The position numbers and the translations under genes were made by a program. The notes beneath the pieces were generated by a model, which was not told the origin of the DNA, did not search any database, and worked only from the letters and a program-made list of their open reading frames with translations. A stretch of 64,000 nucleotides of DNA, taken from Skermanella stibiiresistens SB22. GTDB lineage: Bacteria; Pseudomonadota; Alphaproteobacteria; Azospirillales; Azospirillaceae. The stretch's first letter is position 1. The number at the start of each line of letters is the position of its first letter. The stretch lies in assembly GCF_000576635.1 (NCBI RefSeq), contig NZ_AVFL01000019.1, positions 1-64,000 of the forward strand, in the 5' to 3' direction. Positions 10,202-18,715 of the stretch are shown here, one piece after another.

Positions 10202-10974
10202 GCGAGGGAATTTCCAGGGGCAATCCCTTCGACCTCACCGGCCTGACGGCCATCGTGACCGGCGCCAACACGGGGATCGGGCAGGGGATCGCGGTGGCCC
10301 TGGCGCGGGCCGGCGCCGGCATCGCGGCGGTCGGCCGCTCAGCCATGGACGAGACCGCCGGCTTGGTGGCGGAGACCGGCGCTCCCTTCCTGGCGATCCA
10401 GGCCGATCTGGGGTCGATCGAGCCGGTGGCGTCGATCATCCGCCAGACGGTGGAGTGGAGCGGGCGGGCCGACGTGCTGGTCAACAACGCCGGCATCATC
10501 CGCCGGGCGGACAGCATCGACTTCACGGAGGAGGACTGGGACGCCGTGATGAACGTCAACCTCAAGTCCGCCTTCTTCCTGGCCCAAGCCTTCGCGCGCC
10601 AACTGCTGGCGGACGGCCGGCCGGGCAAGGTGATCAACATCGCCTCCATGCTGTCCTTCCAGGGCGGCATCCGCGTGCCGTCCTACACGGCCTCCAAGAG
10701 CGGCATCGCCGGCCTGACGCGGCTGCTGGCCTGCGAGTGGGCGGCCAAGGGCATCAACGTCAACGCCATAGCGCCCGGCTACTTCGCGACCAACAATACC
10801 GAGGCGCTGCGGAACGACGACAAGCGCAACACCGACATCCTGGCCCGCATCCCCGCCGGGCGCTGGGGCAAGCCGGAGGATCTCGGCGGCGCCGCCGTCT
10901 TCCTGGCCTCGTCCGCGTCTGACTACGTGCATGGCGTGACGCTGCCAGTGGACGGCGGCTGGCTCGCCCGCTGA
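10198..10974 (+). CDS. kduD: 2-dehydro-3-deoxy-D-gluconate 5-dehydrogenase (SDR family)
   Basis: KduD reduces 2,5-diketo-3-deoxygluconate to KDG with NAD(P)H, the step after KduI. It is 258 residues from the GTG at 10198, which overlaps the kduI stop (GTGA). SDR features: the cofactor motif TGANTGIGQG near the N terminus, NNAG in VLVNNAGIIRR, the catalytic Ser in INIASMLSFQGG, and YTASKSG with Tyr and Lys. The ending GVTLPVDGGWLAR is typical of the family. Neither a KDG kinase nor a KDPG aldolase follows, so KDG must be metabolised by genes elsewhere. Confidence 0.95.
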   Translation: MSEGISRGNPFDLTGLTAIVTGANTGIGQGIAVALARAGAGIAAVGRSAMDETAGLVAETGAPFLAIQADLGSIEPVASIIRQTVEWSGRADVLVNNAGIIRRADSIDFTEEDWDAVMNVNLKSAFFLAQAFARQLLADGRPGKVINIASMLSFQGGIRVPSYTASKSGIAGLTRLLACEWAAKGINVNAIAPGYFATNNTEALRNDDKRNTDILARIPAGRWGKPEDLGGAAVFLASSASDYVHGVTLPVDGGWLAR

Positions 10975-11003
10975 GTTCGCGAAACCTTGAGAGGATAGAC
11001 ATC

Positions 11004-11345
11004 ATGGACCAACAGACCGACGTCTTCATCCTGGACCAGAACCTGGACTGGCAGGATCTCGGCAACGGCATCCGGCGGAAACTGCTGGGCTACAACGGCT
11101 CGATCATGATGGCCCGCATCGAGTTCCAGGCCGGCGCCATCGGGACCGAGCACAGCCACCCGCACATCCAGTGCAGCATGGTGGAGAGCGGCGCCTTCGA
11201 CGTCACCATCAGCGGCCGCACCCAGCGGCTGCGGGCCGGCGACGGCTATCTGGTGCCGGCCGACGCGGTCCATGGCGCCGTCTGCGTCGAGCCCGGCATC
11301 CTGCTGGACACCTTCACCCCCGCGCGCGGGGATTTCCTGGCATGA
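11004..11345 (+). CDS. Cupin-domain protein (KdgF-like)
   Basis: A 113-residue single-domain cupin. Motif 1 is GTEHSHPHIQCSMVESG (three His and Glu as metal ligands) and motif 2 is GDGYLVPADAVHGAV. The size and context match KdgF, the cupin that speeds conversion of 4,5-unsaturated uronates to DKI, the substrate of KduI. That identification is inferred from size, motif spacing and neighbours. It begins 29 bp after kduD and overlaps the next gene by four bases (ATGA). Confidence 0.85.
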   Translation: MDQQTDVFILDQNLDWQDLGNGIRRKLLGYNGSIMMARIEFQAGAIGTEHSHPHIQCSMVESGAFDVTISGRTQRLRAGDGYLVPADAVHGAVCVEPGILLDTFTPARGDFLA

Positions 11346-12361
11346 CCAGACGCCGCCTCGGCGTGGTCGGGCTGGGGATGGCCTCGGCGCCCCATGTCGA
11401 AAGCCTGTTCGATCTCTCCGATCGCGTCGAGGTGGCGGGTGCCTTCAGCCCCTCGCCGGAGCGGCGCTTCGCCTTCGCCGCCCGCCACGGCCTGCCCGTG
11501 GTCGAGACGATCGACGCCCTGCTCGATGACCCGACCGTCTCGGCGCTGATGGTCCTGACCCCGCCCGACAGCCACGCGGATCTGGTGGCGCGGGCTGCTG
11601 CGGCCGGCAAGCACGTGCTGCTGGAAAAGCCGCTGGCCGCCACGCCCGCGGCCTCCCTCGCGGTGGTCGAGACGATGGAGCGGGCGGGCCTGACGCTGGG
11701 AATCGTGCTCCAACACCGCTTCCGCCACGCCGCCGAGAGGCTGCGCGACCTGCTGGCCGCCGGAACCTTGGGCGACCCGCTGACCGCCGCCGTCTCGGTC
11801 CGCTGGTGGCGCGACCACGACTATTATGCCCAGCCGGGCAGGGGCATGAAGGCCCGAGATGGCGGCGGCGTGCTGCTGACCCAGGCGATCCATACACTGG
11901 ACCTGTTCGTCAGCCTCCTCGGCCTGCCGTCCGACGTCATCGGCTTCACCGCAACCACGCCGCTCCGCCGGATCGACACCGAGGACGTGGTCTGCGCGGC
12001 GCTCCGCTGGTCCAGCGGGCTGATGGCGACGCTGAACGTCACCACGGCGGCCTATCCCGGCTTCCCCGAGCGCATCGAGATCGCCTGCACCCGCGGCTCC
12101 GCGATCCTCGGCGGCGACCTGCTGGAGGCCCACACCCACGACGGCGAGGAGATCCGCGTCGGCGGCGACGGCGCCACGCTGGGCGGCGGCGCCGACCCCA
12201 TGGCCTTCCCCAACCAGCACCACCGCGCGGTCTTGGCCGACTTCCTCGACGCGCTGGACGAGGGCCGCCAGCCTCGCGTCAATGGCCGCGAAGCGCTGCG
12301 GGTGCATCGTCTGATTGAAATGCTCATTGAGAGTGGGGAAAATAAACGGATTGCCACTTGA
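11342..12361 (+). CDS. Gfo/Idh/MocA-family NAD(P)-dependent oxidoreductase
   Basis: A 339-residue sugar dehydrogenase-like protein. The N-terminal Rossmann motif is VVGLGMASAPH, followed by LTPPDSHADLV and the invariant LLEKPLA with the catalytic lysine. The C-terminal alpha/beta domain has GGGVLLTQAIHTLDL. Family members oxidise or reduce sugars, inositols and sugar acids. ATG at 11342 overlaps the cupin stop. It closes the cluster, and a role on a uronate or related hexonate is inferred from position; it could also act on a side-chain sugar of pectin. Confidence 0.87.
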   Translation: MTRRRLGVVGLGMASAPHVESLFDLSDRVEVAGAFSPSPERRFAFAARHGLPVVETIDALLDDPTVSALMVLTPPDSHADLVARAAAAGKHVLLEKPLAATPAASLAVVETMERAGLTLGIVLQHRFRHAAERLRDLLAAGTLGDPLTAAVSVRWWRDHDYYAQPGRGMKARDGGGVLLTQAIHTLDLFVSLLGLPSDVIGFTATTPLRRIDTEDVVCAALRWSSGLMATLNVTTAAYPGFPERIEIACTRGSAILGGDLLEAHTHDGEEIRVGGDGATLGGGADPMAFPNQHHRAVLADFLDALDEGRQPRVNGREALRVHRLIEMLIESGENKRIAT

Positions 12362-12513
12362 CGATATTTCCCGGCGCCGCTGGTAATTTCGTTTCCTTCG
12401 GGCCAGATGTGGTAAAGTAAAGGTCATGGCCGCGTTTCAGGTTCATGGATTCTGACGCGGGGCGGGCAATCGGCCTCTCCGCCGGAACGCACCGCCGGAT
12501 TTGGAGAATTCTC

Positions 12514-12642
12514 ATGGCCAAGGGACAGAAAAAGAGCAACCGCGAGGTCAAGAAGCCGAAGAAGACGACTTCCGCGGCCCCGGTCAAGACGACGATCATT
12601 CCGACAGCCGATCGCCGCACTCCGCCCAAGTCGGCTCTCTGA
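12514..12642 (+). CDS. Lysine-rich micro-protein (42 aa)
   Basis: A 42-residue basic protein beginning MAKGQKKSNREVKKPKK, with GGAGAA upstream at suitable spacing. Very similar short proteins starting MAKGQ.RSNKE.KKPK are common in alphaproteobacteria and are annotated as hypothetical. About a third of the residues are Lys or Arg, and the C-terminal half is Thr/Pro-rich and probably disordered. A longer frame from 12445 has no family-like start. It ends 20 bases before the proposed start of a transglutaminase-like gene. Nucleic-acid or ribosome association is plausible from charge but unproven. Confidence 0.7.
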   Translation: MAKGQKKSNREVKKPKKTTSAAPVKTTIIPTADRRTPPKSAL

Positions 12643-12662
12643 CAGCCGCCAAAGGGGAGGGG

Positions 12663-13658
12663 TTGGATGCGCCGCTCAAGAGGACGCCCCTCCTGACAGA
12701 CCGCCACCCCTCCGACCGGCCAGCCCCGGGGGCGCGCCCGCCCTCGCCGAGATTGCTGACTGTTCGCCACATCACCCGGTACCGCTACGCCAGCCCTGTC
12801 AAGCTGGGCGAGCATCAGATGATGTTCCGGCCACGCGAGAGCCATGATCTCCGGCTGATCACGACGCGGCTGGAGATCCTGCCCAAACCCAAGAACCTCC
12901 GCTGGCTGCACGACGTCTTCGACAACTCGCTGGCGATCGCGACCTTCGGTGCCGAGACCAAGGAACTGGTCTTCGACAGCGAGGTGACGCTGGAGCATAT
13001 CGAGGCGCCCCATCCCGACTACGCGCTGGCGGAGTCGGCGCAGACCTTTCCCTTCGCCTATTCCAGGGAGGAGCGCCTGGACTTGGTCCGCGCGCTGGAA
13101 CGACAGTATCCGGCCGGCGAGATCGACCGCTGGGCGGCGGGGTTCCTTCCGGAGAACGGCTGCATCGGCACCATGGATCTCTTGCGGAAGATCACCTTGG
13201 GCATCCGCGAGCAGCTGACCTATTCGCGCCGGCTGGAGCGGGGTGTCCAAACCCCGGTCGAGACCCTGGCCAAGGGGACGGGAACCTGCCGCGACTACGC
13301 GTTCCTGATGATGGAGGGCGTCCGCTCGCTCGGCATCGCCGCGCGTTTCGTCAGCGGCTACATCTATGTGCCCGGTGCCGGGACCGACGCCGACCTCGTC
13401 GTCGGTGGCGGCGCCACCCACGCGTGGCTGCAGGTCTATCTGCCCGGTGCCGGCTGGGTCGATTTCGATCCGACCAACAGCATCATCGGAAACCGCAACC
13501 TCATCCGGGTCGCGGTCGCCTGGGCGCCGGCGCAGGCCCTGCCGCTGTGGGGGACCTACACGGGACCCAAGGGCAGTTTCCTGGGGATGGACGTGACCGT
13601 CAGCGTCCGCGACGAATTGCCAATCACCAACATGAAAGGGCCGAACCATGAAGATTAA
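12663..13658 (+). CDS. Transglutaminase-like cysteine peptidase-fold protein (first of pair)
   Basis: About 331 residues from a TTG at 12663 preceded by a strong AGGGGAGG ribosome site. The N-terminal bacterial transglutaminase-associated domain begins at LLTVRHITRYRYASPV and the transglutaminase core follows. The triad is visible: Cys in GTGTCRDYA, His in GATHAWLQV, Asp in WVDFDPTNS. Proteins of this kind are cytoplasmic and usually form operons with a second copy and circularly permuted ATP-grasp genes; their chemistry is unclear. The frame is open further upstream, but that part overlaps the lysine-rich gene and is low complexity. It overlaps the next gene by 11 bp. Confidence 0.88.
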   Translation: MDAPLKRTPLLTDRHPSDRPAPGARPPSPRLLTVRHITRYRYASPVKLGEHQMMFRPRESHDLRLITTRLEILPKPKNLRWLHDVFDNSLAIATFGAETKELVFDSEVTLEHIEAPHPDYALAESAQTFPFAYSREERLDLVRALERQYPAGEIDRWAAGFLPENGCIGTMDLLRKITLGIREQLTYSRRLERGVQTPVETLAKGTGTCRDYAFLMMEGVRSLGIAARFVSGYIYVPGAGTDADLVVGGGATHAWLQVYLPGAGWVDFDPTNSIIGNRNLIRVAVAWAPAQALPLWGTYTGPKGSFLGMDVTVSVRDELPITNMKGPNHED

Positions 13659-14466
13659 GGTTGGCTACGAACTGGTCTACGACTGCCCGCAGCCGACGCC
13701 GATGTTGTTGATGTTGAACATCCACTACTCCCGAGCGTCCGACATTCTGGTGCCGGACCATCTCGTCACCGATCCGCCGCTTCCCATCACCGCGTACCGC
13801 GATGGCTTCGGGAACTGGTGCAGCAGGGTCACGGCGCCGGCCGGGGTCACGCGGATCACCACCACCGCCGTGGTCCGGGACAGCGGCAAGCCCGACGAGG
13901 TCGTGCCCTCCGCCCGGCAGCACACGCTGGAGGAACTGCCGGAGGAGGCGCTGGTCTTCCTGCTCGCCAGCCGCTACTGCGAGACGGAACTGCTCAGCGA
14001 CACCGCCTGGAAGCTGTTCAGTGGGACCGAGCCCGGCTGGGCGCGGGTCCAGGCGATCTGCGACTTCGTCCACAACCACATCAAGTTCGATTACATGCAG
14101 GCCCGGTCGACCCGGACGGCGTGGGAGGCCTACAACGAGAAGGTCGGCGTCTGCCGCGACTACGCCCATCTGGCGGTCGCCTTCTGCCGCGCCATGAACA
14201 TCCCGGCCCGCTACTGCACCGGATACCTCGGCGACATCGGTGTGCCGCCTCCCCATGGCGTGATGGATTTCGCCGGCTGGTTCGAGGCTTACCTGGGTGG
14301 CCGCTGGTACACGTTCGACGCTCGCAACAACACCCCCCGGATCGGCAGGGTGCTGCTCGCGCGCGGCCGTGACGCGGTCGATGTGGCGATCAGCACGACC
14401 TTCGGACCCAACACCCTGACCGGCTTCACGGTCTGGACCGACGAGGTGGTCGAAGCCGCCAAGTAG
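13648..14466 (+). CDS. Transglutaminase-like protein (second of pair), catalytic His replaced
   Basis: A 272-residue protein with the transglutaminase core: Cys169 in VGVCRDYAHL and Asp224 in YTFDARNN. At the place where the family usually has His before Ala-Trp, this protein reads DFAGWFEAYL, so the canonical His is missing; His203 five residues upstream might substitute. It starts 11 bp before the end of the first transglutaminase-like gene, so the two are translationally coupled and may form a complex. Cytoplasmic, no signal peptide. Function unknown; a proteolytic or amide-forming role is only implied by the fold. Confidence 0.88.
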   Translation: MKIKVGYELVYDCPQPTPMLLMLNIHYSRASDILVPDHLVTDPPLPITAYRDGFGNWCSRVTAPAGVTRITTTAVVRDSGKPDEVVPSARQHTLEELPEEALVFLLASRYCETELLSDTAWKLFSGTEPGWARVQAICDFVHNHIKFDYMQARSTRTAWEAYNEKVGVCRDYAHLAVAFCRAMNIPARYCTGYLGDIGVPPPHGVMDFAGWFEAYLGGRWYTFDARNNTPRIGRVLLARGRDAVDVAISTTFGPNTLTGFTVWTDEVVEAAK

Positions 14467-14498
14467 CGGCTCGACGCCGGTTTCGCCCGCGCCCCCGC

Positions 14499-15143
14499 TC
14501 AGTCGTCGGAGGCGCGGGAACTGGCCGCCCTGAGCTTCAGGTACACGTCGGTTCCCTGGTTCAACGCTTGGCGATGCATCTCCTTGACGCGCGTGAGCGC
14601 CAGATCCCTGGATTGGACCGTGTCGATGACATCCTCGCCATCCTCCGTCCAGGCGACGATCTCAATCTCCTCCAGGCGTTCCGCCTTGGGATTGCTTCGC
14701 CCCAGCCGGTGACCGCCGGACGAGAACGCCTTCTGGGCGGCCTGGAAGCTTTGGGCTTCGGGGCTCAGGTCCTCCTCGTCGGGCAGGGCCGGACGGATGC
14801 TCGGCATGACGGGCGCCTCATCCCGCTCGGCAAGGTCGACCAGGGGAAGGTCCGATGCCAGCGTTTCGGGTTCCGGGGTGTCGGGATAGTCGTCGGGGCC
14901 GGGTTCGTCATCGCGCTTGGCGGGCTTCGAAGGCTTCGCGTCGCCGTCCGCGCCATCCGCCGCGGGATCGGCCTTCGGCTTGGAGGGCCGAGACGACCCG
15001 CCCTTCGCCTCCTCCATCTTCTTGACGATGTAGCGGATCGCCGGTCCGGACACGCCGTGGTCCTTGGCGATCGCCGCCAGGGTCTCGCCCGACTCCCAGC
15101 GCTTGAAAATGGTGTCGTGCGCCTCGACGGGGATCTTCGCCAT
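14499..15143 (-). CDS. Putative HTH protein with long disordered linker, unknown function
   Basis: A 214-residue protein. Residues 1-48 look like a resolvase/Hin-type helix-turn-helix (RWESGETLAAIAKDHGVSGPAIRYIVKKM). Residues 49-145 are rich in Pro, Asp, Glu and Lys and probably disordered. Residues 150-205 form a second compact region beginning near the basic patch GHRLGRSNPKAERLEEIEIVAW and ending in predicted helices. I do not recognise the full-length protein. It is convergent with the transglutaminase pair. A nucleoid or regulatory DNA-binding role is likely from the first domain, with no target visible. Confidence 0.7.
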   Translation of the reverse strand: MAKIPVEAHDTIFKRWESGETLAAIAKDHGVSGPAIRYIVKKMEEAKGGSSRPSKPKADPAADGADGDAKPSKPAKRDDEPGPDDYPDTPEPETLASDLPLVDLAERDEAPVMPSIRPALPDEEDLSPEAQSFQAAQKAFSSGGHRLGRSNPKAERLEEIEIVAWTEDGEDVIDTVQSRDLALTRVKEMHRQALNQGTDVYLKLRAASSRASDD

Positions 15144-15327
15144 GGGGTCTCCAAGGATATCGTGTCATCCGCTCCACCGCTGGTCCGATGGGAGCGAAGC
15201 GTGCCGGGTACCGGCGCGATCACACGGACGGGCAGGGGCCGCGTCCATAAGCGCGACCATGCCCCATCCGGACCCCCTTCGCCATCCCATCCTATGGATT
15301 TATGGGCCTATGGCATGGGATTCGACG

Positions 15328-15684
15328 TCACTCCGTGGCGGCGGCCGTCACCACGATCTCGATCTTGACGGTCGGGCCGCCCAGTGTGGCGACGCCGATG
15401 GTGGCGCGGGCCGGCAGGTCGGTCCCGTCGAGCCATTCCAGCCAAGCCTCGTTCATCTCCGCCTTGGCGTCGATATCGGTGACATAGAGGGTGGCGGACA
15501 GCAGCTTGGTCTTGTCGGAGCCGGCCGTCGCCAGCAGCTTGTCCAGCTTGGCGCAGATCTGGCGGGTCTGCGAGCCCATGCCGCCGTCGCAATCGTCGGC
15601 GATCAGACCGCCGATATAGAGCACGCCGTTGTGGCGGACGACGCGGTGCATGATCTTGGTCTTCTCGATACGTTCGATCATCAT
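15328..15684 (-). CDS. RidA/YjgF-family enamine/imine deaminase
   Basis: A 118-residue RidA-family protein. Members hydrolyse reactive enamines and imines formed by PLP enzymes and amino-acid oxidases. Family segments are NGVLYIGGLIADD, GSQTRQICAKLDKLL, LLSATLYVTDI, MNEAWLEWLDG and PARATIGVATLGGPTVKIEIVV, with the conserved Arg in PARAT and Glu near the end. It is the last gene of a set encoding a three-part flavin oxidase, whose imine product would be its natural substrate. It starts 30 bp after the FAD subunit gene. Confidence 0.9.
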   Translation of the reverse strand: MMIERIEKTKIMHRVVRHNGVLYIGGLIADDCDGGMGSQTRQICAKLDKLLATAGSDKTKLLSATLYVTDIDAKAEMNEAWLEWLDGTDLPARATIGVATLGGPTVKIEIVVTAAATE

Positions 15685-15714
15685 TCTTCTTCCGTTGCTT
15701 CGAAGGGGAGGTTC

Positions 15715-17154
15715 TCAGCGCTCCGCCGCGACGGCGGGGATGTCGTCCTTCGACACCGCCGCCAGCTCGGCCAGCGTGATGGGCTTAATGGGAGGGCGCA
15801 GCCGGTAGTGGCCGACCTCGGAGGCCGGCACCCGCCGCTCCGCCGCGATCAACTCGGTGACGGTGGTGCCGCACAGGCGGCCCTGACACGGCCCCATGCC
15901 GCAGCGGAGGAACGTCTTGGTCTGGTTGGGGCCCGTGCAGCCCAGCCGCACCGCCTCGCGCAGCTGACCCGCCGTCACCTCCTCGCACCGGCAGACGAGG
16001 GTGTCGTCCTCGGGAACGCGGAACTGGTCCGCCGGCCGGTATAGCGCATCCAGGAAGCGCCGGCCGCGCGTCGCCCCGGCCAGCGCCTTCCGGATCGGCG
16101 CCGCCTCGCGGTCCTGGCCGGCACCGTCGAGGACGCCCATCGCGCTCAGTGCCGCCACCGCGGCCAGCCGGCCCTGATGCTCCGCCGCGATGGCGCCGCC
16201 AATGCCGGCGCCATCACCGGCGATCCAGACGCCGTCGACGGTCGAGGCGTTCCACACGTCGGTGCGCGGCATCCAGCAGAGCTGGTCGGGGTTCCAGTCC
16301 TGGGCGCAGCCAGCGGCGCTGGCGAGGTTGGGGTTCGGGATCACGCCTTGGTGCAGCAGCAGCGTCGCCGCCGGCATCCGCTCCTCGGCCCCATCGCCCC
16401 GGCGGAACGCCACCGCCTCGATCCGGTCCGATCCCAGCGCCCGCAATCCGGTGACCTGGGAGATCACCCGGACCTTCGAGCGCGCCTCGCGCAGCTGCTT
16501 CAATCCCTTGATCGCGTAGGACGAGCGCACAAAGCCGGCCATGTGGGGCAGGGCGGCGCGCCAGTTCGCCCGCGGCGTCGTGTCCAGGATCGCGCCGATG
16601 GAAACCCCCGCGCGGACATACTGGACCGCCAGCAGCCAGAGCAGCGGTCCCGTGCCCGCCAGCACCAAGGGACCGTCGGGCACCAGGGCGGAGGTTTTCA
16701 GCAGGGTCTGCGCCGCCCCAGCCCCCATCACGCCGGGCAGCGTCCAGCCGGGAATGGGAAACGGGCGCTCCATCGCGCCGGTCGCCAGGATCACCCGCGG
16801 CGCCTGGATCAAGGTGCCGGCTCCCGCCACGGAGTAGCCGATCTCCAGGCCCGCCTCGGCGTCCCGCGTCAGGCTCCAGACCGAGGCGCCCACCACCCGC
16901 TTGGCTCCACTGCTCTCGAACGCCGCGACGAGATCCTGGCCGCGCCGGTAGTCCGGCCCCAGCACGCGCGGATCGCCGATCGGCGTGCGCGTGACGCCCC
17001 GGTAGATCTGGCCGCCCGGCGCCGGTTGCTCGTCCAGCAGCAGGGTGCGGATGCCATGGCCGGCGGCGAGCGCCGCGGCGGCGAGACCGGCCGGTCCGGC
17101 GCCGATCACGACGAGATCGGCGGGTTTCTGGCTGGTCATGGGGCTGGCGGTCAT
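15715..17154 (-). CDS. Opine-oxidase-like FAD subunit with BFD-type [2Fe-2S] domain
   Basis: A 479-residue NAD(P)/FAD-type oxidoreductase similar to OoxA/HcnB and the alpha part of sarcosine oxidase. The FAD motif is VVIGAGPAGLAAAALAAGHG near residues 14-33 and a second dinucleotide motif is VLAGTGPLLW. The C terminus holds a BFD-like cluster domain: CRCEEV, then FLRCGMGPCQGRLCG, giving the four cysteines. The start at 17154 overlaps the 2Fe-2S subunit stop by four bases; the longer frame upstream is a shadow of that gene. With the next two genes it would form a membrane-independent or loosely associated amino-acid/opine dehydrogenase. Confidence 0.9.
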   Translation of the reverse strand: MTASPMTSQKPADLVVIGAGPAGLAAAALAAGHGIRTLLLDEQPAPGGQIYRGVTRTPIGDPRVLGPDYRRGQDLVAAFESSGAKRVVGASVWSLTRDAEAGLEIGYSVAGAGTLIQAPRVILATGAMERPFPIPGWTLPGVMGAGAAQTLLKTSALVPDGPLVLAGTGPLLWLLAVQYVRAGVSIGAILDTTPRANWRAALPHMAGFVRSSYAIKGLKQLREARSKVRVISQVTGLRALGSDRIEAVAFRRGDGAEERMPAATLLLHQGVIPNPNLASAAGCAQDWNPDQLCWMPRTDVWNASTVDGVWIAGDGAGIGGAIAAEHQGRLAAVAALSAMGVLDGAGQDREAAPIRKALAGATRGRRFLDALYRPADQFRVPEDDTLVCRCEEVTAGQLREAVRLGCTGPNQTKTFLRCGMGPCQGRLCGTTVTELIAAERRVPASEVGHYRLRPPIKPITLAELAAVSKDDIPAVAAER

Positions 17155-17447
17155 CGATCGAGCTCCCGCGACCCCATCTGGGTGGCCACCCGCATTCCCG
17201 GGGCGACGCGCTCCTGGCAGGCTTGGCGGTTGCCGACGCCATCGATCGTGACGAGGCAGTCGAAGCAGACGCCCATCATGCAATAGGGGCCCCGCGGACT
17301 GCCGGAAACCGGTGTCGTGCGGCAATGGGGGACGCCGTTGACCAGCAGGGCCGCCGCGACGGTATCGCCCACGCGGGCTTCCGCCGGGGTCCCGTCGATG
17401 GTGAAGGACACGGTTTCCCCGTCCGGAACCGGCAGCCTGTGGAACAT
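17151..17447 (-). CDS. Small [2Fe-2S] subunit of opine-oxidase-like complex
   Basis: A 98-residue ferredoxin-like protein of the HcnA/sarcosine oxidase alpha N-terminal type (Fer2_4). The cluster ligands are Cys56, Cys61, Cys64 and Cys77 in the pattern C-x4-C-x2-C-x12-C (PYCMMGVCFDCLV ... QACQ). It is coupled by a four-base overlap to the FAD subunit and lies 32 bp after the DAO-type gene. In hydrogen cyanide synthase and opine oxidase this subunit relays electrons between the two flavoproteins. Confidence 0.92.
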   Translation of the reverse strand: MFHRLPVPDGETVSFTIDGTPAEARVGDTVAAALLVNGVPHCRTTPVSGSPRGPYCMMGVCFDCLVTIDGVGNRQACQERVAPGMRVATQMGSRELDR

Positions 17448-17479
17448 GGAAACTCCAGGATGGATGGAAGGGAGGAGGG

Positions 17480-18613
17480 TCAGGCCGCCGCCCGGAACCG
17501 GGCCGACGAGAAGCCCAGCAGGTCCGGAGGCGCCTCGCCGAAAGCCACCCAGCGGGCGAACTCCCGGGCGTGTCCCGGCGCCAGCGTCACGGCGCTGTGC
17601 GAGGTCGCGAAGAAGACGCCCGGCCAGTCCGGCGCCTCCTCGTAACAGGGCAAACCGTCGTGGGTCAGCACGCGCAGCGCGCCCCAGGCGCGGACGATGT
17701 TGACGTTGGCCAAGTGGGGCAGGGTCTTGACCGCCCGCTCGGCCAGTTCGCGCATGATGATCGAGGTGGTGCCGTTGTCGAACCCGGCGTCCTCCTTGGT
17801 GTCGCCGATCAGCACGGTGCCGTTGGGCAACTGCCGGATCTGGGAGAACACCATCGACAGGAACGGCCGCAGCCGCTCGGTCACGATGATCTGGCCGCGC
17901 TGGGGCCGAACGATCTCGGGCATCCCGACCTGACCGGCGAAGCGGTTCAGCCCCAGCCCCGCCGCGAACACCACCTTGGACGCCCCGAAGCTGTCCTCGC
18001 CGGTCCGCACCCGATAGGCGCCGCCGTCCCGCTCGACCGCGTCGACCCGGACGCTCGGCTTGTATCTGCCGCCCAGCCGGTTGAAGCCCTCGTGCAGCGC
18101 CCGGAACAACGCCAGCGAATTGCAGTCGCCGTCGAGTTCGTTATACGACGCGCCAACCACCCCTTCGCCGACCCCGTCGATGCGCCGGCGGACCTCCGCC
18201 GCGTCGAGCATGACGGTCTTGGCGTCGTCCGGCTGGTTGGGTGCGATGCGATCGACCAGGGCCGACCGGCTGGCGAATTCCGTGTCGGACAGGCACAGGT
18301 GATAGCCACCGGGCCGGCGATAGCCCAGGTCGATGCCGGTCAGCTCCGTCAGCTCGCGGCTGAAGTCCGGCCAATGGTCTATGCTGCGCCGGGTCCACCG
18401 GACGTAATCCCCGGAACCGCCGCCCTTGCTCTGAAGCCAGACGAGGCCGAAGTTGCCGCGGGCCGCCCGATGCGCCACGTCGCCCTCGTCGAGCAGCAGG
18501 ACCGACAGTCCCAGCTGGCGCAGACCCAGCGCGGACGCGATCCCGATCAGCCCGCCGCCCACGACGATGACGTCTTGTTCAGATGTTCCGGACATTACTG
18601 GGTGTCGTCCCAT
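17480..18613 (-). CDS. DAO-type FAD oxidoreductase, catalytic subunit (OoxB/HcnC-like)
   Basis: A 377-residue D-amino-acid-oxidase-fold flavoprotein. The FAD-binding motif is VIVVGGGLIGIASALGLRQLG near the start, and the protein ends with the DAO C-terminal signature TSHSAVTLAPGHA. It should oxidise a secondary amine such as an opine, hydroxyproline epimer or glycine-type compound and pass electrons to the other two subunits. ATG 18595 (MSGTSEQD) is an equally good start. It is the first gene of the four-gene set and faces a LysR regulator across about 100 bp. Confidence 0.9.
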   Translation of the reverse strand: MGRHPVMSGTSEQDVIVVGGGLIGIASALGLRQLGLSVLLLDEGDVAHRAARGNFGLVWLQSKGGGSGDYVRWTRRSIDHWPDFSRELTELTGIDLGYRRPGGYHLCLSDTEFASRSALVDRIAPNQPDDAKTVMLDAAEVRRRIDGVGEGVVGASYNELDGDCNSLALFRALHEGFNRLGGRYKPSVRVDAVERDGGAYRVRTGEDSFGASKVVFAAGLGLNRFAGQVGMPEIVRPQRGQIIVTERLRPFLSMVFSQIRQLPNGTVLIGDTKEDAGFDNGTTSIIMRELAERAVKTLPHLANVNIVRAWGALRVLTHDGLPCYEEAPDWPGVFFATSHSAVTLAPGHAREFARWVAFGEAPPDLLGFSSARFRAAA

Positions 18614-18715
18614 GCCTGTTGAAGATCGCCCCTGGAGGATGCCGCATGGTCATTGACGGCCCCCCATAAGTCCAATATCAACAAACTCTCCCGCTATGCC
18701 GCGATGTTATAGAGA

